Source: Campylobacterota bacterium (GTDB lineage Bacteria > Campylobacterota > Campylobacteria > Campylobacterales > Sulfurimonadaceae). Taken from it: a stretch of DNA of 5,376 bases. The notes beneath the pieces were generated by a model. That model saw only the letters and a list, made by a program, of their open reading frames with translations, was not told where the DNA came from and searched no databases. The position numbers and the translations under genes are program-made. The DNA is taken from positions 1-5,376 of the forward strand of contig JAADDU010000044.1 in assembly GCA_013153755.1 (NCBI GenBank). Reading direction: 5' to 3'. Shown piece after piece: positions 1 through 5,376 of the stretch (the first letter of the stretch is position 1; every line of letters starts with the position of its first letter).

Positions 1-17
1 TTATGCTGATTATCTAC

Positions 18-47
18 ATACCTATCCGTTAAGGGTAGGTATATTTT
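18..47 (+). terminator. Rho-independent terminator of an upstream gene
   Basis: Positions 18-27 (ATACCTATCC) pair with 33-42 (GGGTAGGTAT) to give a 10-bp stem with one T-G wobble and a 5-base loop (28-32). A T-rich run (44-47, then ATTTTA-like sequence) follows on the + strand. The other side of the stem is not T-rich when read on the minus strand, so the terminator most likely acts on a + strand gene that ends at or before the window start. It separates the four-gene cluster from its upstream neighbour. Confidence 0.75.
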
Positions 48-110
48 ACTACTTTATAACACGATTATTACAAATCAATATTTAATTTACAATTTATAGT
101 TCTTTTTTGT

Positions 111-141
111 TAAACAATTTTTATCTTTAAGCTTTTATTAT
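111..141 (+). promoter_or_regulatory. Candidate promoter for the four-gene cluster
   Basis: TATTAT at 136-141 matches five of six bases of a sigma-70 -10 box and sits in a T-rich context. A weak -35-like TAAACA lies at 111-116, with a long 19-base spacer. Poorly conserved -35 boxes and T-rich upstream tracts are usual in Campylobacterota. Transcription would begin near 148-150 and give a leader of about 65 bases. The short palindrome TTGTT-A-AACAA (107-117) overlaps the -35 region and could be an operator, but such short AT-rich symmetry is common by chance here. The whole region is so AT-rich that other -10 matches exist, for example TATAAC at 55-60. Confidence 0.3.
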
Positions 142-169
142 ACAAAATATTAATAAAATTAATATGGTT

Positions 170-187
170 AGGAGTTTTATGATTTAA
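170..187 (+). other. Shine-Dalgarno plus two-codon ORF in the leader
   Basis: AGGAG (170-174), four T's, then ATG ATT TAA (179-187) make a well-formed ribosome binding site leading into a start codon, one further sense codon and a stop. The ATG at 164 is in the same frame and would give a seven-residue peptide ending at the same stop. The stop is 26 bases before the first real gene. This could be a minimal upstream ORF that affects initiation at 214, or a chance arrangement. No function is claimed. Confidence 0.25.
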
Positions 188-202
188 TCAAGTCGATTGG
201 AT

Positions 203-208
203 AAGGAG
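203..208 (+). promoter_or_regulatory. Ribosome binding site fixing the first gene's start
   Basis: AAGGAG lies five bases before the ATG at 214. The next in-frame ATG (codon 8, position 235) has no comparable purine-rich site before it, so 214 is the preferred start. Confidence 0.8.
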
Positions 209-213
209 TTGAA

Positions 214-1011
214 ATGACGATAATAAACAAAACTATGAAAAATATCAATATGGCTATACTTGCATTAGCTTTCCCACTGTTAAGTGTAGCTCAATCTCAT
301 GCTACAGCAGAAGATGTACATGAGATTATTGATATATGTACTTCTTCAGAGAGGATTATGAAAGATTATGCACTTCTTGGTATGAGAGTTACATACCATA
401 ATCCTAAAAAAGATTTAGATGAAACAGTTAAGCATTTGGATGAAGAGATGGAAATGCTAGAAAAACATCATCTTGCAGAATCTTTACATGAAGAAGAGGT
501 TGCTTTACACAAACTTTGGGCAGAGATAGAACACAATCTTACTCAAACACCAAATAAAGCAAATGCATTAGAGTTGAAACATAAGGTAGATGCTTTTGCT
601 CAAAAATGTGAAGAGGTTGCTGAAGATTTGGCAAAAGATACAGGCAACAAGGCAGAACATGATGTTGTACTTATAGCTAGATTGAATCTAGATGTACAAA
701 AATTAGCTGGTGCATATGTGATGAAAGCTTGGGATGCGATAGGAGATGATGAGTACTATAAGGGTGTTAAAGAGATCAAAGAAGATTATCAAAAAACTTT
801 TGAAGAGCTAGAGAGTGCTGATGATTCATTGGTATCTAAAAAAGTCAAACAACATTTAAAAATAGTGGATAAACATTTTATGATGTTTGAGTTTATGGCT
901 GAAAGTCGATCTGGTAGATTTGTTCCACAGCTTATAGCTAAAAAAGCAAATAAGATAAATGATGAAACTGAAAAGATACTAAAAGAAGAAGAGCAAGAAA
1001 AAGAAAAATAA
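214..1011 (+). CDS. Exported tandem PilJ/NarX-like helical sensor protein
   Basis: A 265-residue exported protein, probably a soluble periplasmic ligand-binding or signalling partner of the kinase at 2620; exact function unknown. Residues 8-30 form a signal peptide with a hydrophobic core (13-25) and possible cleavage after A26 or A30. The rest is predicted helical, with no further membrane span and no output domain. Two copies of a NarX/PilJ-type module are visible. In copy 1 (about 34-142), SSERIMKDYAL (44-54) corresponds to the family's GRQRMLSQR-type first helix, and a later helix carries W102. Copy 2 (about 150-258) starts with LDVQKLAGAYVMKAW (159-173). The family's conserved Arg position holds R47 in copy 1 and K163 in copy 2. 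The only cysteines, C42 and C132, recur in the next gene's product and could form a disulphide. The tail is highly charged (KEEEQEKEK). It is first in the cluster, 18 bases before its paralogue. The domain assignment is by eye; a lineage-specific helical family is the alternative. Confidence 0.7.
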   Translation: MTIINKTMKNINMAILALAFPLLSVAQSHATAEDVHEIIDICTSSERIMKDYALLGMRVTYHNPKKDLDETVKHLDEEMEMLEKHHLAESLHEEEVALHKLWAEIEHNLTQTPNKANALELKHKVDAFAQKCEEVAEDLAKDTGNKAEHDVVLIARLNLDVQKLAGAYVMKAWDAIGDDEYYKGVKEIKEDYQKTFEELESADDSLVSKKVKQHLKIVDKHFMMFEFMAESRSGRFVPQLIAKKANKINDETEKILKEEEQEKEK

Positions 1012-1029
1012 AAATATAGAAGGAAAATA

Positions 1030-1818
1030 ATGTATACCAAAACTATTTTAAAATGTTTAAAGTATAGTTTTGTACTAATGAGTTTTACTATTAGTGTAAA
1101 TGCAAATGCGACACCTGAAGATGTGCATAAGATTATAGATATTTGTGCATCATCTCAAAAAGTGATGAAAGATTATGCATTGATTGGGATGAGGATTATT
1201 TATCATGATCCACAAAAAGACTTAACAAGTACTTTGAAGCATTTAGATACAGAGATGGATGAGTTAGCATCACATCCATTATCTAAAAATTTACATGAAG
1301 AAGAGTTACAGTTGCAAAAAGGATGGCAACAGATAGCTAGAGCATTGCTTAAAAAGCCATCCAAAAAGACAGCGATAGAACTTAGACATGAAGTTGATGA
1401 TTTTGCTAATCAGTGTGAAAAGGTAGCTTCTGATATCGCTACAGATACAAACAATGATGCAGAAAATGAGATAGTTCATATCTCTAGATTGGATTTGGAT
1501 GTTCAAGAGTTGGCTGGTGACTATGTGATGAAAGCATGGGATGCTATGAGTGATGATGAGTACTATAAAGATGTACATGAGATAAAAGAGGATTATCAAA
1601 AAGAGTACAATTTATTGGAATCTGCCGATGATAAACTTGTATCTGAAAAGATAAAAAAGCATTTAAAAATGCTTGATAAACAGTTCATGATGTTTGAGTT
1701 TATGGCAGAGAGTCACTCTGGAAGATTTGTTCCCTTGTTGATAGCTAAAAAAGCAGATATTATACATGCAAAAACAGTTGAAATTTTAAATGAAGATGAA
1801 AGTGAGGAAGAAAAATGA
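1030..1818 (+). CDS. Paralogue of the preceding exported PilJ/NarX-like protein
   Basis: A 262-residue exported protein. From residue 28 it aligns without a gap to residue 31 onward of the preceding product: about 149 of 235 positions identical (63%) by hand count. The signal peptide is unrelated in sequence (hydrophobic core about 12-23, likely cleavage after A25 or A27), so the mature region is what is conserved. The same two NarX/PilJ-like copies are seen. SSQKVMKDYAL (41-51) starts copy 1 and LDVQELAGDYVMKAW (156-170) starts copy 2. The family Arg position is K44 in copy 1 and E160 in copy 2, a charge change from the sister protein. C39 and C129 match C42 and C132 of the sister; C9 lies in the signal peptide. 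Near-invariant stretches between the two include DDEYYK (175-180) and FMMFEFMAES (219-228). GAAGGA (1019-1024) is five bases before the start. The stop overlaps the next start as ATGA (1815-1818), indicating translational coupling. The role is presumably like its sister's but with a different ligand or partner preference; this is inference. Confidence 0.7.
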   Translation: MYTKTILKCLKYSFVLMSFTISVNANATPEDVHKIIDICASSQKVMKDYALIGMRIIYHDPQKDLTSTLKHLDTEMDELASHPLSKNLHEEELQLQKGWQQIARALLKKPSKKTAIELRHEVDDFANQCEKVASDIATDTNNDAENEIVHISRLDLDVQELAGDYVMKAWDAMSDDEYYKDVHEIKEDYQKEYNLLESADDKLVSEKIKKHLKMLDKQFMMFEFMAESHSGRFVPLLIAKKADIIHAKTVEILNEDESEEEK

Positions 1819-2576
1819 GAAAATATTTAAACAAAAAAGTATTGGTAGTAGCAGTTGGGTTGGCGCTTAGTAGTAGCCTTTATGCAAAAGAGGTGGAAAA
1901 TAAAGCAGTTGTTTATGCTGAAACGATAAAAACATTATCACAAGATATTGCTAAAAACTATTTTTATGTGGCAAAAGATATTCAAGTATCATCAGCAAAA
2001 AAAGGCTTGAAAAAAGATATTATTGTACTAGATGACACATTAAAAAAGCTTCAAGAGTCAAGTAAAGATCCTGCAACTCAAAGAGTTGTAGAGTTTATGC
2101 TTTTTAGTGTTGATGAACTAAAATCCACACTAAAAGATAAGTATAATGCTGAAAATGGTGGTATGGTTCTAGACTATACAGAAACACTACTTGAAGGTTC
2201 TGAAAGTATTATCAAGCACCATAAAGGTAAAGATACTACCGTTTTAGATGAATTAGAAGAGATGGAGTTTTTGCTAGAAAGAGCTTCTAAATACTACATT
2301 GCATTTGCGGCTGGTTATACAGATGATTCTAACTTGAAACAAGCAAAGCTTGCTGTTGAAAAGTTTGATAAACTTCTTAATAAGATCAATAATGTGAATT
2401 TCCCAGCAAATATAAAAAATGGACCACTTAAAAAGTTAAATAAATACTGGCCTGTCAGTAAAGACTTTTATCTAGGATTGAAACAAAATGAGTTGCCAAC
2501 AATCGTATTTATATCAACAAAACATATGATGAAATCATTAGAAAAAATGATAGCCTATGAGAAGAGTAAAAAATAA
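1815..2576 (+). CDS. Exported PilJ/NarX-like helical protein, third member
   Basis: A 253-residue exported protein, more distant from the two before it. The signal peptide spans residues 1-24 (KK, then a hydrophobic core at 9-22, cleavage after LYA, A24). No later membrane segment and no output domain. The PilJ-like signature is clearest here: TLSQDIAKNYFYVA (40-53) resembles RMLSQRMAKAYLLVA of the family, followed by a long helix with LDDTLKKL. A second copy begins near FLLERASKYYIAFAAG (152-167), continues with a FDKLL helix (184-188) and a W212-containing helix, and closes with a helix ending in YEKSKK. The family Arg position reads K39 in copy 1 and E151 in copy 2. There are no cysteines, unlike the two upstream products. 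Translation is coupled to the preceding gene (ATGA overlap), with AGGA at 1805-1808 as ribosome binding site. The likely role is a third periplasmic component of the same sensing system. Function is inferred from context; the fold assignment is moderately confident. Confidence 0.7.
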   Translation: MRKYLNKKVLVVAVGLALSSSLYAKEVENKAVVYAETIKTLSQDIAKNYFYVAKDIQVSSAKKGLKKDIIVLDDTLKKLQESSKDPATQRVVEFMLFSVDELKSTLKDKYNAENGGMVLDYTETLLEGSESIIKHHKGKDTTVLDELEEMEFLLERASKYYIAFAAGYTDDSNLKQAKLAVEKFDKLLNKINNVNFPANIKNGPLKKLNKYWPVSKDFYLGLKQNELPTIVFISTKHMMKSLEKMIAYEKSKK

Positions 2577-2577
2577 A

Positions 2578-2595
2578 ACTATATTATCTTATAGT
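2578..2595 (+). other. Weak AT-rich hairpin before the kinase gene
   Basis: ACTATA (2578-2583) and TATAGT (2590-2595) form a perfect 6-bp inverted repeat around a 6-base loop in the 43-base gap between the third exported protein and the kinase. There is no T-run after it, so it is not a convincing terminator. It could slow transcription or protect an upstream transcript end. TATAGT also looks like a -10 box, but no -35 partner is evident. It may be chance in such AT-rich sequence. Confidence 0.25.
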
Positions 2596-2619
2596 ATGTT
2601 AAAATATAAGGATATCTAA

Positions 2620-5376
2620 ATGGCAAGAAAGTCAAAAAAGATCAATTTTTTACTCATGTTAGTACCAGTACTTATGTTGCTAGGTATAGCTGTATATTTT
2701 ACTATAGATGAGTCTAAAAAATTTATCAATAATATGGTTGCTGTAAAACATATACAAATGTTTCAGCAACTAGACAATATAGAAAAAAAAGTTGTTGAAG
2801 AGGCTGTATGTACGTCATACTCAAAAGGTATAGATGAAGATAGCAAAGAGTACTGTAAAAAACAAAGAGAAGCAACAGATAAGATATTGTTGCAACCATA
2901 TAGTAGTACGGGTATAAACTCTTATCTTGAAAAGGCTATAGTATCTGTTTTACCACAAGAGGAGTCTACAGATACTCAAAATGCTTTGGATACTATATCA
3001 ACAATACGTAAAAAAATCAAAAATATTAGATATGATATAGATACAGCATCTTCTGTAAATATAGATACAGTGTTTAATAACTCTTATAAACAGTATATCT
3101 TAGATCCCCTATATAAAGATATGCAAGCTTTTGAAACAAAGCATTATTTTAACACAAATGCAAATTGGATTGTGTTTGCAAAAAAACTTTTAGATAGCAA
3201 GTATAATACTGACTATGAAAATATTTTTGTAACATATTATCTAGCTACGAAAGAGCCTATGAGTGAAAAACACTTAAGAGAGTGGGATCAGTTTATTCGT
3301 TTTTCTGATATATCATATATACCATCCTTTGAATCAGCTGGTATGCAACAAATCTTGCGTAAACTAACATCAAAAACAAGTTTTGAAGAGATAAATAATG
3401 GTATAGAAGATATACGTATCGACTTAATCTCTAACCATACCACAGGAGAGTATACAACCAATATAGAACTTTGGAGAGATTTTATCGGACTAAAAGAAAA
3501 AATCATATCAGAGCATATGGATTTTATCTCTCATAATTTGCTTACTATTGTATCTAAAGAGATGAAGAAGCATGAACAAATATTTTGGATAGCTCTTGCA
3601 TCTGTTCTATTGAGTTTGTTCTTTATGATATATATCATCCGTTCTTATCGTATAGCAAAAGAGGAGGATCTAGCTCTTAGTAAAGTTCTCTCTGGTATTG
3701 AGAAAATCTCTGAAGATAAACACTTGGATTTGAAAAGTGAGCTTGAACTTCCAGATCTAAACAACAAAAAAGAGGTTTATGCATATCTAGAGAAAGTGTT
3801 TGAGTTACTTGAAGAAAAAGAAAGAGAGATAGCTCAAGCAGAAGATGCAAATGCAGCGAAAAGTCTTTTCTTGGCAAATATGTCACATGAGATTAGAACA
3901 CCACTTAATGGTATCGTAGGTTTTGCTGAATTGCTACATGAAACACCTTTAAATAAAGAGCAAAAAGAGTTTTTAGATATTATAAAAAAGAGTTCAGAAC
4001 ACTTACTTAGTATCATCAATGATATACTTGACTTTTCGAAAATTGGTGCAGGACAACTTGAGATAGAAGAGGTAGAGTTTGAATCATTTGAAACATTTGA
4101 ATCAGCTGTAGAATCATATGCGGCAAAAGCATTTGATAAAAATATAGAGCTAGGTGTTTATATAGAGCCTTCAATACCTCAAAGACTTATAGGTGATCCA
4201 ACTAGGGTTTCTCAAGTTTTACTAAATCTAATCAGTAATGCAACAAAGTTTACAAAAGTAAATGGTGCTATTGATGTTTTTATAGAAAAAGTTTCTGAAG
4301 ACGATGAAAATATAGAATTGAAATTTGTTGTTAAAGATACTGGTATAGGTATCTCAGAAGAGCAAAGACAAAAAATCTTTGAGGCATTCTCTCAAGCTGA
4401 CATATCAACAAGTCGTGAGTATGGTGGTACAGGTCTTGGTTTATCAATCTCTGGACAGTTAGTATCAAAAATGGGTGGTAAGCTAGATGTTGAGAGTACT
4501 GTAGGAAAAGGGTCATCTTTCTTCTTTACTTTGAAGTTTAGAAAAGTAGAAGGAGAAGAGAAAGAACCGTATGCTCATAAATACAAAGGTCTTAAAGTTG
4601 GATTTGTTTTACCTTCAGAAAATGTTTATAGACAAATAGATATTAATCTTATAGCATATTTTGATTATTTGGGTGTTGACTTTAGGATGTATTATGGAGA
4701 TGAGATATTTAATATTGATAAATCTGATATGCCTGAAGTTCTTTTCTTTACACAAAAATATACTCAAAATCAAGAACAGTTGGAAAGATACTTGTCTTTA
4801 CCTACAAAACTTGTGCTATTGACAACAGGAGAGATGCAAAGAGATTATCATGTACCGCTTGATAGGGTAACAAAGATTATATATAAACCTATCAACTTTA
4901 GTAAGATTATCTCTACTCTTGAAACATGTACTTCTGCAGATTTGGAAAATAAAACTAAAACTATAGAGTATATGCATAATAAGTTTAAAGATTTGCATGC
5001 TCTTGTGACAGAAGATAATGTTATCAATCAAAAGCTTATAAAAAGAGTTTTAGAAGATTTTGGATTGCAAGTTAGTATAGCAAATAATGGTAAGGAAGCA
5101 CTCAATATTCTTGAAAAAGAACATGATAAGTTTGATATAATCTTTATGGATATACAAATGCCAGTAATGGGTGGTATAGATGCAACTCAACATATCATAG
5201 AGTTTGAAAAAGAAAAAGGTTTGAAGCATATACCTATAGTTGCATTAACAGCTAATGCACTGCAAGGAGATAGAGAAAAATATCTGAATGCTGGTATGGA
5301 TGATTATGTATCTAAGCCTATTGAGTTGAAAAGTATACAAAATATTTTAAAGAAATACTTTTTAGATAAAGAGGTT
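2620..5376 (+). CDS. NIT-like hybrid sensor histidine kinase (3' partial)
   Basis: An inner-membrane hybrid histidine kinase; 919 codons are visible and the frame is still open at the window edge. AAGGA (2608-2612) lies seven bases before the start. Helix 9-29 and helix 321-341 enclose about 290 periplasmic residues. This sensor resembles the NIT nitrate/nitrite module: [11 protein letters not shown] (80-90) fits its QR..TD helix, and a late ELWRDF...LKEKI segment fits its W-containing helix. Periplasmic C64 and C79 could pair. A charged linker and coiled coil (about 345-415, possibly a degenerate HAMP) leads to HisKA with [10 protein letters not shown] (phosphorylated H423). The ATPase follows: N536/N540 in [17 protein letters not shown] (573-578), FEAFSQAD (587-594), GGTGLGL (602-608). 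Residues 655-770 look like a receiver that has lost its phosphorylated Asp (T711 in its place) but keeps K756-P757. The final receiver is intact: E798/D799, D844 in MDIQMP, T877, K899. An HPt domain or a stop may follow outside the window. It probably phosphorylates a downstream regulator or relays through an HPt protein. Its three exported neighbours suggest periplasmic input partners. Kinase assignment is certain; the NIT assignment is by eye. Confidence 0.93.
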   Translation, partial: MARKSKKINFLLMLVPVLMLLGIAVYFTIDESKKFINNMVAVKHIQMFQQLDNIEKKVVEEAVCTSYSKGIDEDSKEYCKKQREATDKILLQPYSSTGINSYLEKAIVSVLPQEESTDTQNALDTISTIRKKIKNIRYDIDTASSVNIDTVFNNSYKQYILDPLYKDMQAFETKHYFNTNANWIVFAKKLLDSKYNTDYENIFVTYYLATKEPMSEKHLREWDQFIRFSDISYIPSFESAGMQQILRKLTSKTSFEEINNGIEDIRIDLISNHTTGEYTTNIELWRDFIGLKEKIISEHMDFISHNLLTIVSKEMKKHEQIFWIALASVLLSLFFMIYIIRSYRIAKEEDLALSKVLSGIEKISEDKHLDLKSELELPDLNNKKEVYAYLEKVFELLEEKEREIAQAEDANAAKSLFLANMSHEIRTPLNGIVGFAELLHETPLNKEQKEFLDIIKKSSEHLLSIINDILDFSKIGAGQLEIEEVEFESFETFESAVESYAAKAFDKNIELGVYIEPSIPQRLIGDPTRVSQVLLNLISNATKFTKVNGAIDVFIEKVSEDDENIELKFVVKDTGIGISEEQRQKIFEAFSQADISTSREYGGTGLGLSISGQLVSKMGGKLDVESTVGKGSSFFFTLKFRKVEGEEKEPYAHKYKGLKVGFVLPSENVYRQIDINLIAYFDYLGVDFRMYYGDEIFNIDKSDMPEVLFFTQKYTQNQEQLERYLSLPTKLVLLTTGEMQRDYHVPLDRVTKIIYKPINFSKIISTLETCTSADLENKTKTIEYMHNKFKDLHALVTEDNVINQKLIKRVLEDFGLQVSIANNGKEALNILEKEHDKFDIIFMDIQMPVMGGIDATQHIIEFEKEKGLKHIPIVALTANALQGDREKYLNAGMDDYVSKPIELKSIQNILKKYFLDKEV

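Noticed and set aside
55..60. TATAAC as the -10 box of the cluster promoter
   Set aside because: The matching -35 position would fall within the upstream terminator stem and shows no similarity; the candidate at 136-141 is better placed.
235..237. Alternative start of the first gene at codon 8
   Set aside because: No purine-rich site precedes it, while the ATG at 214 has AAGGAG at ideal spacing.
789..1040. Minus-strand open frame of 83 codons over the end of the first gene
   Set aside because: It lies opposite a clear signal-peptide gene and its paralogue's start, encodes a low-complexity Phe/Ser-rich product produced by antisense of Lys/Glu-rich coding sequence, and has no purposeful ribosome binding site.
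1306..1599. Minus-strand open frame of 97 codons inside the second gene
   Set aside because: It is antisense to a region conserved at the protein level with the paralogue; the hydrophobic appearance comes from reading acidic and basic codons backwards.
214..2576. The three exported proteins as methyl-accepting chemotaxis receptors
   Set aside because: PilJ-type modules are often annotated this way, but these proteins have no HAMP, no second membrane helix and no cytoplasmic methyl-accepting domain.
3288..5031. Five minus-strand open frames of 61-72 codons within the kinase gene
   Set aside because: All are opposite well-defined kinase, ATPase or receiver coding sequence and resemble no protein family.
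1..5376. CRISPR arrays, tRNA or rRNA genes, insertion sequences, attachment sites
   Set aside because: No regularly spaced direct repeats, cloverleaf-like segments, transposase motifs or terminal inverted repeats were seen; the sequence after 213 is almost entirely coding.

Overview
The window is AT-rich and tightly packed on the + strand, with AGGA-type ribosome binding sites, a preference for AT-rich codons, and a histidine kinase core of the style common in Campylobacterota (Sulfurimonas / Sulfurovum / Arcobacter type). That lineage is an inference from composition and protein style, not from a marker gene.

Layout. Positions 1-213 carry no gene that can be supported. They hold a rho-independent terminator for a gene lying upstream (18-47), then a very AT-rich leader with a plausible promoter and two Shine-Dalgarno sequences. 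Then come four co-directional genes: two adjacent paralogues encoding exported all-helical proteins (214-1011 and 1030-1818; about 63% identical by hand count, aligning without gaps), a third exported helical protein (1815-2576; ATGA overlap with the second), and after 43 bases a large hybrid sensor histidine kinase (2620 to the window edge, 919 codons visible, no stop reached). All other open frames, including every minus-strand one, look like shadows of these genes.

Interpretation. Each of the three small proteins has a signal peptide followed by what looks like two tandem copies of the helical NarX/PilJ-type sensor module (the fold in NarX, NarQ and the N-terminus of PilJ), but no membrane anchor after the signal peptide and no output domain. 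The kinase has two membrane helices enclosing about 290 periplasmic residues that resemble the NIT (nitrate/nitrite sensing) module. It then has a linker and coiled coil, HisKA, HATPase, a degenerate receiver and an intact receiver. The simplest model is an operon for one signalling system in which soluble periplasmic PilJ/NarX-like proteins bind a ligand, possibly nitrate/nitrite or another small anion, and present it to or modulate the NIT-like kinase. The output would be a response regulator or effector outside the window. The kinase call is secure. The PilJ/NarX-like and NIT-like calls rest on motif recognition by eye, and the ligand and the protein-protein coupling are inference.
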